Origin: an uncultured Lachnospiraceae bacterium
GTDB taxonomy: Bacteria > Bacillota > Clostridia > Lachnospirales > Lachnospiraceae
Direction of reading: 5' to 3'
NCBI GenBank assembly: GCA_944381575.1
Contig: CALWLS010000013.1
Coordinates: 1 to 43,241, forward strand
Length of the DNA: 43,241 nt
Shown here one piece after another: positions 35,243-43,173 of the stretch (positions are counted from its first letter, which is position 1; each line of letters starts with the position of its first letter). The position numbers and the translations under genes were made by a program. Under the pieces are notes generated by a model. That model worked only from the letters and a program-made list of their open reading frames with translations, did no database searches and was not told where the DNA came from.

Positions 35243-36559
35243 TTAGTGAACTATTGAATAATAGATTAATGCAGGTATCAGTGAAAGCAGCGGAAGGATG
35301 ACTGTTTCAACAGCCACGTGCTTATATCCCTTTTTGTAGGATACGCCTGAAAGGGCGAAAAGCATAACTACGGTACCGTTCCATGGAAGAGTATCAAGTC
35401 CGCCGCAGGCAATGGAAGCCACTCGATGGATTATATCAGGAGTGAAGCCCCATGATACGAAGGTCTCTCCGAAAAGATTGAGGGCGATCGTAAGTCCGCC
35501 TGAAGCAGAGCCTGTGATACCGGCGATAATGGTGGTTATTGAAGCTACCTTTACAAGTCCCGGAAGCGGAAGGTTGATGATATTCTGCTGAAGGAGCGCG
35601 AAGGCGTCCGTCTTGGAAACGACCTGTCCTACGCCGACTACCGATGCGATTATGATACAAGGGAAGATACCGCTGTTGAATCCTTCGGAAAGGATATCCT
35701 TGAGCGCCTTCATGCCGCCGAGGGCGCTGTTGAATAATATAAGTGATAATACGCATCCGATGGCAAGTCCGTAAAGGAGCTCTATGCCGATTCCGTTGAT
35801 AAGAACGAAGGTAACTACTAAAGGAAGTAATGAAATAATGAAGTTTGGAGCTCTTCCCTCAAGCTCCTCCTCATCAAGGACGCCGCCGTGGACATTATAT
35901 AACTCTATTGATGCCTCAGGGTCGTTCTTGCCCTTTGCCGCCTGCCAGTAGAGATATCCAACTCCGAATACGAGCATGAAAAGCGTTGCAAGCACGCCTT
36001 CTACCGGTGCGGCAGTAAGTGATGTGCCGAGTATCTGGGTAGGGATGATGTTCTGCATCTGAAGGCTGCCAGGCATCTGGCCCATTGCGAATGTAGCGAT
36101 GGCAAGTCCCGTTATGCCAGGGAAAAGATACCAAGGTATGCCGGCCTTAGGGAACAGGATCTTTGCAAATGGAAGGAGGACAAAGATCATTACGGTAACC
36201 TGTATTCCTCCGTAAACTAAAAGGCCGCCTACAAGCACATAGATCAGAAGCGTCCATTTTGCACCTGCTTTATTTATAAGAGTGCTGCTTATGCGCCATG
36301 TAGCTCCGCTCCTGTCATAGAGACCTCCGAGCAGGGCGCCGAGAGCAAAGATAATGAGCCAGCTGCCTACGAAGTTCTTCATACCTACAAGATAAGAACC
36401 TTCGGAGCCGACAAGCTCGGCAGCGATATTCATACCGCCGAACAAAGCTACGATAGCTGCGGCTATGACTGAAGCTAAGAACATGCTGAGTTTTCGGTAT
36501 GCCGCGACGATCAATACTCCGAATGCCAGGAGTATGCCGATTACATTTAAGATAATCAT
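35243..36559 (-). CDS. GntP-family permease
   Basis: A 438-residue membrane protein with about 12 hydrophobic segments, starting MIILNVIGILLAFGVLIVAAYR. GntP-type features are FALGALLGGLYDRSGA, the GQMPGSLQMQNIIPTQ loop and a late GSASGGLTIALNL followed by CGGLDTLPWNGTVV. Family members take up gluconate and other hydroxy acids by proton symport. A hydrophilic loop near residues 208-233 is cytosolic. First gene of the leftward operon and divergent from a LysR regulator, so it is the likely entry step for the operon's substrate. AAAGGA before ATG. Confidence 0.88.
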   Translation of the reverse strand: MIILNVIGILLAFGVLIVAAYRKLSMFLASVIAAAIVALFGGMNIAAELVGSEGSYLVGMKNFVGSWLIIFALGALLGGLYDRSGATWRISSTLINKAGAKWTLLIYVLVGGLLVYGGIQVTVMIFVLLPFAKILFPKAGIPWYLFPGITGLAIATFAMGQMPGSLQMQNIIPTQILGTSLTAAPVEGVLATLFMLVFGVGYLYWQAAKGKNDPEASIELYNVHGGVLDEEELEGRAPNFIISLLPLVVTFVLINGIGIELLYGLAIGCVLSLILFNSALGGMKALKDILSEGFNSGIFPCIIIASVVGVGQVVSKTDAFALLQQNIINLPLPGLVKVASITTIIAGITGSASGGLTIALNLFGETFVSWGFTPDIIHRVASIACGGLDTLPWNGTVVMLFALSGVSYKKGYKHVAVETVILPLLSLIPALIYYSIVH

Positions 36560-36656
36560 TTGCGTATATCCTTTCTTGTTTCGTTATATGCACACCTTAT
36601 GGCCGGGCCCTTTGCCAAAAATACTTTGTGTGCAAACTTATTATTGAAGTTATTAT

Positions 36657-36674
36657 ATTTTGACTAATCAAAAT
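36657..36674. promoter_or_regulatory. Palindromic operator candidate between the operon and LysR gene
   Basis: ATTTTGA (36657-36663) and TCAAAAT (36668-36674) form a perfect inverted repeat around CTAA. It lies in the divergent spacer 36560-36804, 98 bases upstream of the permease start, a fitting place for a LysR activator site. A smaller palindrome, ATGATTATCAT, lies at 36709-36719. Confidence 0.5.
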
Positions 36675-36804
36675 GTAAAAATTTTATTTTTTTATTGAAA
36701 AATAACCAATGATTATCATATTTATGTAAAATAAATTTGATTTTCCGGTTTGCCTGCCGTAAAATTTTTGTTATACTTATATAATTTTTATGGAGCGAAG
36801 GATT

Positions 36805-37716
36805 ATGCTGGATCTGAAACGCATGTGGTATCTTGAGGCGGTCTACCGCTGCAAAAACTTTACAAAGGCAAGTGAAATGCTCCATGTATCGCAGCCGGCC
36901 ATATCAAATGCGATAAATGCACTGGAGTCGGAACTTAATATCAAGCTTATGGTCAGGAATTCCAAGAACGTCACCTTTACCTATGAAGGCGAGCAGATCA
37001 TGGAGAGAGTCACGAAAATACTTGACCTGTGCAATGAAACGGAGATAATGATCAAGGACCTGTCCACATCGGCCTCCAAGAGGCTCAGGTTCGGTATCTC
37101 TTACGCCATGACAAGGCAGATCATGCCTGCCGTCTTTTCAAAATTCATGGAGATCCACCCGGGCCTTCAGATAAGCTGGGACGAGGGATCTATGTATAAG
37201 CATGTGGACATGGTGAGGGAAAAACGCCTGGACATGGCCTACAATGCCCTTCCAAAGGGCGAGGCAGCTGAGGGCTTAAGGCTGATACCGGTCAGTGTCG
37301 CAGAGATATACGTGGTGCTTCATCCGGACAGTCCGCTGGCGCAGATGGACAGGATACCGCTGCAGGCTCTGTCAAATGAACTGCTGGTCATGATGGATAA
37401 GCAGTCGAGAGTATGCGAGCTTATGGACGCGGAGTTTAAAAAGCAGGGCATAGATCCGCGCATAGTATTTAATTACAGCCAGATAGCGTGCATGTCGGAC
37501 ATGGTAAGGACCAGCGGGTATATCGGCATTTTAAGCGTGGCCAACGGAGAGGAGGCTATAGGCTGCGACGGGCTTATACTCAGGCCGCTGTGGGTGCCGC
37601 TGACATTTGACATGGGATTTATATTGAGAGAGGGAGATTATCTCCCGAAGATAGGAAGGGAACTTATACAGTTCATACTTAAGACCGTCAAGTCAGATCT
37701 GAGTGAGATAGTATAA
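36805..37716 (+). CDS. LysR-family transcriptional regulator
   Basis: A 303-residue regulator with the N-terminal winged helix (MLDLKRMWYLEAVYRCKNFTKASEM, VSQPAISNAINALESEL) and a periplasmic-binding-like ligand domain from about residue 90. The ATG at 36805 has GGAGCGAAGG before it; the in-frame ATG at 36790 lies before the SD. It is divergent from the GntP/dehydrogenase operon with operator-like palindromes between them, so control of that operon by an intermediate is the simplest reading. The inducer is unknown. Confidence 0.92.
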   Translation: MLDLKRMWYLEAVYRCKNFTKASEMLHVSQPAISNAINALESELNIKLMVRNSKNVTFTYEGEQIMERVTKILDLCNETEIMIKDLSTSASKRLRFGISYAMTRQIMPAVFSKFMEIHPGLQISWDEGSMYKHVDMVREKRLDMAYNALPKGEAAEGLRLIPVSVAEIYVVLHPDSPLAQMDRIPLQALSNELLVMMDKQSRVCELMDAEFKKQGIDPRIVFNYSQIACMSDMVRTSGYIGILSVANGEEAIGCDGLILRPLWVPLTFDMGFILREGDYLPKIGRELIQFILKTVKSDLSEIV

Positions 37717-37721
37717 CTAAA

Positions 37722-37787
37722 TGTTATCCATGTATAACAAAGACAGACATTGTTATTAAATAGACAAAAATGTTATTATTTTAACAT
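37722..37787 (+). promoter_or_regulatory. Promoter and TGTTA/TAACA operator cluster of the MBL-TetR genes
   Basis: TGTTAT-N6-ATAACA (37722-37739) and ATGTTA-N6-TAACAT (37770-37787) are perfect inverted repeats, and a single TGTTAT lies between them (37751-37756). A promoter TTGTTA (37750-37755), spacer 18, TATTAT (37774-37779) is covered by the second repeat, which suggests repression by a protein binding these sites, most simply the downstream TetR. Confidence 0.6.
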
Positions 37788-37827
37788 ATAGTTTTAGGAG
37801 TTTTGCACATACTTTTTAGGAATTTGT

Positions 37828-38586
37828 ATGGATGAAACCATTCAGGTGACTTTAGCCGCCAACGCCGGCGTACTGCTGTCATATAAGGGTAGAAAACTGC
37901 TCATCGACGGACTTTTTCATGCTGAAAATGTGCCCTACAGCAATCTGCCGGAGGCGTCGCTTAAGGCCATATATGAAAATAAACCTCCCTATGACGGGAT
38001 AGACTATCTTATATTTACCCACAGGCATCCGGATCATTTTTCCCGCAGGATGGTGAAGGAGTATCTGGAGCGAAACAAAGTCAGGGGAGTGCTGCTTCCT
38101 CCTTCGGATCGGCCGGAGCTTACTGAATTTCAAAAGCTTCTTCATTCCATGGGGGTCAGGTGCATGGCCATACCTGTTTCGGGCAGTTCAGTTATTACGC
38201 CGGAGCCGGACATAAGCCTAAAAACCATTCCCACAAAACATCTGGACCGGAGGTTTTATGATGTTCCCCATGCTTCCATACTTATAAAGCTTGGGGAAAA
38301 GAATGTACTTTTTACGGGAGACGCGGATTATACGACCGAGACGTTTGGGGATATGCCGCCTCTTCACGCCGTATTCTTAAATCCCTTATTTTTTCATGCG
38401 TATATGAGCGGCAGGTTTTTTAAGGGCGGCTTTAAGACCGGGGCAGTATGCGTGTACCATGTTCCGTTTCCGGAGGATGATGTATTTCATATACGGGCTT
38501 CCATTGCAAAGGATATGGAAAAATATCATGACAGGGCTGCGGATGTATATGTGCTTGACAGCCCGGACCAGCAGATAATACTATAA
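37828..38586 (+). CDS. MBL-fold metallo-hydrolase
   Basis: A 252-residue metallo-beta-lactamase-fold protein with the metal motif H65-x-H67-x-D69-H70 (THRHPDH), a further HAS near 150, and FTGDADYTTET (metal-bridging Asp). It is compact, with no extra domain or signal peptide, so cytosolic. It resembles the UlaG/RomA-like branch loosely but I cannot assign a substrate. It is the first gene of a pair with TetR (51 bases apart) and its promoter carries the TGTTA/TAACA repeats also found before the ABC genes. It may modify or hydrolyse the compound that the ABC pair moves; that is inference. Confidence 0.85.
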   Translation: MDETIQVTLAANAGVLLSYKGRKLLIDGLFHAENVPYSNLPEASLKAIYENKPPYDGIDYLIFTHRHPDHFSRRMVKEYLERNKVRGVLLPPSDRPELTEFQKLLHSMGVRCMAIPVSGSSVITPEPDISLKTIPTKHLDRRFYDVPHASILIKLGEKNVLFTGDADYTTETFGDMPPLHAVFLNPLFFHAYMSGRFFKGGFKTGAVCVYHVPFPEDDVFHIRASIAKDMEKYHDRAADVYVLDSPDQQIIL

Positions 38587-38637
38587 ATTGGCTTTATAAA
38601 TGAAATTGAATTTTGAACATAGCTTTGGAGCGATCAT

Positions 38638-39258
38638 TTGAAAACAGGAAATTCCACAACATTATACCGTATACATGAGGCGGCTAAGGCCGAGTTTATG
38701 GAAAAGGGCTATGAAAAGGCCTCCCTGCGTAACATTGTGAGATCGCTGGGCATGACTACGGGCGCATTTTACGGATATTATAAAAGTAAAGAGGAGCTTT
38801 TTGAGGCTATAGTCGGAGAGCACTACGATTATTTTTTGAATATATTTAAGGAGGCACAGGAGGATTTTGCCGCATTGCCTTATAATGAGCAGCCTGAAGT
38901 TATGGGACAGTTCTCCGGAAGATGCATGTACGAAATGCTGTATTATTCTTACGGGCATCTTGAGGAATTCAAGCTTATACTTAATCGTTCCGAAGGCACA
39001 CGGTTTTCCGGACTCATAGAAGAGATGGTACGCATAGAAGAGGAAGGAACCGACAGATATATAAGTGTTCTTAAAGAGCTTGGCAGACCTGTGCCTGATA
39101 TAGATAAAAGACTTGAACATATACTTATAACGGGCATGTTCAGTACATTTTTAGAGCTTATCGTCCATGAGATGCCGCTTGAGGAAGCCGAGGTATATCT
39201 CAAGCAGATGAGGGCGTTCTATACTGCAGGCTGGATGAAGATAATGGGGCAGCAGTAA
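38638..39258 (+). CDS. TetR/AcrR-family regulator
   Basis: A 206-residue regulator: N-terminal helix-turn-helix (RIHEAAKAEFMEKGYEKASL, NIVRSLGMTTGAFYGYYKSKEELF, about 8-56) and a helical ligand domain. The start is TTG at 38638, supported by GGAG (38627-38630) 7 bases before it and by the fold beginning there. It lies between the MBL-fold gene and the ABC pair, all on one strand, with palindromes in both spacers, so it is the likely repressor of both. Ligand unknown, probably the substrate of the transporter. Confidence 0.92.
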   Translation: MKTGNSTTLYRIHEAAKAEFMEKGYEKASLRNIVRSLGMTTGAFYGYYKSKEELFEAIVGEHYDYFLNIFKEAQEDFAALPYNEQPEVMGQFSGRCMYEMLYYSYGHLEEFKLILNRSEGTRFSGLIEEMVRIEEEGTDRYISVLKELGRPVPDIDKRLEHILITGMFSTFLELIVHEMPLEEAEVYLKQMRAFYTAGWMKIMGQQ

Positions 39259-39341
39259 TGAATTCAGTTAGAATTTTTTGATTTCGTAAAAAGTGCCTAC
39301 ATCGTAAAACCAGGGAAAATAGGATCAGAAAATAAAATCTG

Positions 39342-39370
39342 TTGACAAGTCTCAATGCCGGAAATAAAAT
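39342..39370 (+). promoter_or_regulatory. Sigma-A promoter of the ABC pair
   Basis: TTGACA (39342-39347) is a perfect -35. After exactly 17 bases comes TAAAAT (39365-39370), five of six to TATAAT. It is the best promoter match in the window. Confidence 0.85.
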
Positions 39371-39379
39371 ATAACAGTG

Positions 39380-39400
39380 ATATATAACGGCGTTATATAT
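39380..39400 (+). promoter_or_regulatory. 21-bp palindromic TetR-type operator
   Basis: ATATATAAC (39380-39388) and GTTATATAT (39392-39400) form a perfect 9-3-9 inverted repeat. It begins 10 bases after the -10 box, at or just after the start of transcription, a classic repressor position. The TetR gene ends 122 bases upstream. Confidence 0.8.
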
Positions 39401-39573
39401 GGCGATGAGTTACGTTACTTTAAATCAGGCAGAAAGCTGCTTTTATTTTTAAACATGTGTTAGCCATAACTAACATACACCATGCCAACCGCGGACAAAA
39501 CTGCAGATAGCATATATGCCGGTTTTTATGCCTGATATTTATAAGTATTTATGCCGGAAAAGGAGGAAAGGAT

Positions 39574-41331
39574 TTGAAGGAACAGTCGGATCTTAAGAGA
39601 CTTATGGGCTATGCGGGAAAGTACAGGTATCTTTCATATGCCTCATGGGTATTAAGTGCGTTCAGCGCTTTTATCATGCTGGTGCCATACTGGTATATAT
39701 GGAAAGTTATGAAGGAGGTACTGGATAATCAGGGAAATATGGCGAATGCGTCAGGGCTTACGCATAACGGGGCTATGGCAGTGATATTTGCAATTTTGGG
39801 AGTGCTTATATATATTGCGGGACTCATGTGTTCGCATATTGCTGCTTTCAGGATAGCTGCCAATTTAAGGATAAAGACCATGGAGCATATTGTCATGCTT
39901 CCATCCGGAGCAGCGGAAAGTTTTGGCAGCGGAAGGCTCAGGAAAATAGTTAATGAGTCCAGCGCTGCCACTGAAACTTATCTTGCCCATCAGCTCCCGG
40001 ATAGAGCGGGAGCCATAGCCACTCCAATAGGACTGCTTCTGATGCTGTTTATATTTGATATAAGACTTGGTCTTTTAAGTCTTATGCCGGTTGTGCTGGG
40101 ATTTGTGATAATGATGACGATGACCGGACAGCGTATGCAGCAGAAGATGAAAGAATATCAGAATGCTTTGGAGGATATGTCAAATGAAGCCGTGGAGTAT
40201 GTGAGAGGAATACCCGTGGTAAAGACATTCGGACAGACGATATTTTCTTTCAAGAAATTCAAAAGTTCCATAGACAGATATGAAAAGTGGGTCATCGCAT
40301 ATACAAAAGAATTAAGGATGCCGATGGTATTTTATACAGCAGCAGTAAACGGTGTTTTTGTGTTTCTTACAGCGGGAGCTTTATTATTTTTCAAAGGTAC
40401 AGGGGACAGCACATTTATAACAGATCTTATTTTCTACGTGATTATCACTCCGATCATTTCGGTCACTCTTACTAAAATCATGTTTATGAGTGAGAATGCG
40501 ATGATAGTCAACGATGCGCTTAAACGTATAGATTCCATATTTGCCATGGAACCGCTTAAAGAAGCAAAGACGTCGTCAGAACCTATGGACAGCTCTGTTG
40601 AGCTTAAAAATGTGTCTTTCAGCTACGATGGAAAAGACAACGTGATAAATGATATATCGCTTAGTATCGCTCCAGGGGAAACAGTTGCTTTCGTAGGTCC
40701 GTCCGGAGGAGGTAAATCGACGCTTGCGGGGCTTATCTCAAGATTTTTTGATGTGAAATCCGGCGGTATATTTATAGGCGGAGTAAATGTAAAGAATATA
40801 CCTAAGAAAAAGCTCATGGATACGGTATCTTTTATATTTCAGGACAGCCGTCTGATAAAGGCTTCAATATTCGAAAATGTCAGAATTGGAAAGCCGGACG
40901 CCGGTAAGGCCGAGGTTATGGAGGCGCTAAAAAACGCGCAGTGCATGGATATAATTGAAAAGCTGCCAATGGGTATGGACACAGTTATAGGCACAAAGGG
41001 AGTATATCTTTCAGGCGGTGAACAGCAGCGTATAGCAATAGCCAGAGCAATGCTGAAAAATGCCCCGGTAATAATCATGGATGAGGCTACGGCGTTTGCG
41101 GACCCGGACAATGAGATGAAAGTCCAGGAGGCGTTCTCAAGGCTGGCCGTGGGAAAGACCGTGATAATGATAGCCCACAGGCTGACTACTGTTGCGGGGG
41201 CAGACAGGATATTCGTTATAAAAGACGGCAGCATAGCAGAGAGCGGGTCCTGTTCAGAGCTCATGAATAAAAACGGGTTGTTTAAGGAAATGTGGGGTGA
41301 TTACGGCAGTTCAGTAAAATGGAGAGTATAA
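39574..41331 (+). CDS. ABC half-transporter (first of pair)
   Basis: A 585-residue half-transporter: six transmembrane segments to about residue 310, then an ATPase with Walker A GPSGGGKST, signature LSGGEQQR, Walker B VIIMDEATAFADPDNE and IAHRLT. Both ATPase motifs are canonical, unlike the exporter at 1241-3896. The FADP-x-NE tail after Walker B recalls siderophore-type pairs such as YbtPQ/IrtAB, which use this fold for uptake, so direction is open. The start is TTG at 39574 with AAAGGAGG 7 bases before; the next ATG (39604) lacks an SD. It is 40 bases upstream of its partner and under a TetR-type operator. Confidence 0.9.
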   Translation: MKEQSDLKRLMGYAGKYRYLSYASWVLSAFSAFIMLVPYWYIWKVMKEVLDNQGNMANASGLTHNGAMAVIFAILGVLIYIAGLMCSHIAAFRIAANLRIKTMEHIVMLPSGAAESFGSGRLRKIVNESSAATETYLAHQLPDRAGAIATPIGLLLMLFIFDIRLGLLSLMPVVLGFVIMMTMTGQRMQQKMKEYQNALEDMSNEAVEYVRGIPVVKTFGQTIFSFKKFKSSIDRYEKWVIAYTKELRMPMVFYTAAVNGVFVFLTAGALLFFKGTGDSTFITDLIFYVIITPIISVTLTKIMFMSENAMIVNDALKRIDSIFAMEPLKEAKTSSEPMDSSVELKNVSFSYDGKDNVINDISLSIAPGETVAFVGPSGGGKSTLAGLISRFFDVKSGGIFIGGVNVKNIPKKKLMDTVSFIFQDSRLIKASIFENVRIGKPDAGKAEVMEALKNAQCMDIIEKLPMGMDTVIGTKGVYLSGGEQQRIAIARAMLKNAPVIIMDEATAFADPDNEMKVQEAFSRLAVGKTVIMIAHRLTTVAGADRIFVIKDGSIAESGSCSELMNKNGLFKEMWGDYGSSVKWRV

Positions 41332-41371
41332 ATATGCATAGTATGATAAGAAACGCATTCGGAGGATGGCT

Positions 41372-43120
41372 ATGATAGAAAAACTTCAGAAAAAATATGC
41401 CCTGTCCGAGCAGGGAGCAAAGGATCTTGTAAAGGGCTGCCTTGCCTGCGTGCTGCAGAACATTTCATTCATGATCCCGGTCAGCATATTATATACACTT
41501 GTCACCTGCATGCTTATGGGAAAGGTGCCTGCTGATCATGCAGTTTTTTTCATGATGGCGTGTATTGCATGCGTATTATTTATAATGCTGGCTACATTCA
41601 TACAGTACAATGCGACGTATTTCGCCACATATGTAGAGAGCGGCGTGCGCAGGGTTACGCTTGCAGAGAGGCTCAGGAAGCTGCCGCTTTCGTTTTTCGG
41701 CAAAAAGGATCTGGCTGATCTCACAAGCACTATCATGGCAGACTGTACTTTCCTTGAGCAGAGCTTTTCACACTTTATACCGGAGCTCGCAGGATCGATA
41801 ATTTCCACAAGCCTCATAGCTGTATGCCTGATTATTATTGACTGGCGTATGGCGATAGCATCGTTGTGGGTACTGCCGGTATCATTTGCAATAGTCTGGC
41901 TTTCCAAAAGTGTGCAGGAAAAGCTTAATAACAAATCCATGGAAGTGAAAATGGCCTGCGCGGATGGTATACAGGAGTGTATAGAAACATTAAAGGATCT
42001 TAAATCAAATAATGCAGAAGAAAGATACCTTGAAGGGCTGAAAGAAAAGATCCGGGCTGTGGAAAAGAGATCGATAATCAATGAATTCGGACTGGCAGTA
42101 TTTGTGGTCAGTGCTTCGCTGATATTAAAGCTCGGAATAGCCACTGCAGTCCTTGCGGGGGCTGCGCTCTTAAAAACATGCAAATTGGATATTTATACAT
42201 TTTTTATGTTCATACTGGTGGTGTCAAGGCTTTACGATCCTCTTCAGGGAGCGCTGCAGAATCTGGCCGCAGTTATAAGCACCCATACTAATATAGATCG
42301 TATGAACGAAATACTTGATGCCAGGGTCCAGGAAGGAGATACAAGACTTACAAATGATGGCTGTGATATAGTCTTCGATCATGTCGGTTTTGCATATAAT
42401 TCAGGAGAGACCATACTTAAGGATGTATCATTTACAGCGAAACAGGGAGAGGTGACTGCCCTTGTGGGGCCATCCGGCGGAGGAAAAACTACGGTATCCC
42501 GGCTTGCGGCAAGGTTTTGGGATATAAACAGAGGAAGGATAACCATAGGCGGAATGGATGTGTCAAAGACAGATCCTGAGGCGCTTATGTCGCTTTATTC
42601 CATAGTATTTCAGGATGTTACTTTATTTGATAATACTATAATGGAAAATATACGTATAGGAAATAAAGAGGCGTCGGACGAGGAAGTGATAAGGGCGGCG
42701 AAGCTTGCAAATGTGGACGAATTTGCTGAAAAACTTCCTGAAAAGTGGGATACCGAAATAGGAGAAAACGGCTGTGAACTTTCAGGCGGTGAACGTCAGC
42801 GAATATCTATTGCAAGAGCATTTTTGAAAAATGCGCCGGTCATACTTTTGGACGAAGCTACCGCTTCCCTGGATGTGGAAAATGAAACACTTATCCAGAC
42901 GGCCATTTCAAGACTTATAAAGGATAAGACTGTTCTTGTCATAGCGCACAGGATGCGTACCATTGCCGGCGCGGATAAGATAGTGGTGCTGAGCGGAGGG
43001 ACCGTGGCTGAAGAAGGGACTCCAGAAACACTTATGGATAAAAACGGCATATATGCCCATATGGTGAAGCTGCAGAGTGAAGGAGCCAGATGGAGTATAG
43101 GCGATGGAAAACGGGATTAA
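41372..43120 (+). CDS. ABC half-transporter (second of pair)
   Basis: A 582-residue half-transporter with six transmembrane segments and a canonical ATPase: Walker A GPSGGGKTT, signature LSGGERQR, Walker B VILLDEATASLD, switch IAHRM. ATG 41372 is preferred to 41366, as GGAGG (41361-41365) touches the latter. With the previous gene it forms a heterodimer with two competent ATP sites. The pair follows an MBL-fold hydrolase and a TetR regulator. Substrate may be a drug-like molecule, a peptide or a siderophore; sequence alone does not decide. No terminator is seen before the window end. Confidence 0.9.
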   Translation: MIEKLQKKYALSEQGAKDLVKGCLACVLQNISFMIPVSILYTLVTCMLMGKVPADHAVFFMMACIACVLFIMLATFIQYNATYFATYVESGVRRVTLAERLRKLPLSFFGKKDLADLTSTIMADCTFLEQSFSHFIPELAGSIISTSLIAVCLIIIDWRMAIASLWVLPVSFAIVWLSKSVQEKLNNKSMEVKMACADGIQECIETLKDLKSNNAEERYLEGLKEKIRAVEKRSIINEFGLAVFVVSASLILKLGIATAVLAGAALLKTCKLDIYTFFMFILVVSRLYDPLQGALQNLAAVISTHTNIDRMNEILDARVQEGDTRLTNDGCDIVFDHVGFAYNSGETILKDVSFTAKQGEVTALVGPSGGGKTTVSRLAARFWDINRGRITIGGMDVSKTDPEALMSLYSIVFQDVTLFDNTIMENIRIGNKEASDEEVIRAAKLANVDEFAEKLPEKWDTEIGENGCELSGGERQRISIARAFLKNAPVILLDEATASLDVENETLIQTAISRLIKDKTVLVIAHRMRTIAGADKIVVLSGGTVAEEGTPETLMDKNGIYAHMVKLQSEGARWSIGDGKRD

Positions 43121-43173
43121 TGTGATAATATTAATAATACATATGACTCTGAAAACATAGAAAGGAAATGCTC

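Larger units (their letters stand above)
39259..39573 (+). promoter_or_regulatory. Control region of the ABC pair
   Basis: A 315-base spacer without a gene. It holds a near-consensus promoter (39342-39370), a 21-bp palindrome (39380-39400), a second inverted repeat TGTTAG-N6-CTAACA (39458-39475) and the SD AAAGGAGG (39559-39566). The transcript leader would be close to 195 bases. No terminator is visible after the TetR gene before this promoter. Confidence 0.7.

Noticed and set aside
36709-36719. ATGATTATCAT considered as a Fur box
   Set aside because: Only an 11-bp palindrome; it lacks the 7-1-7 TGATAAT-type arms.
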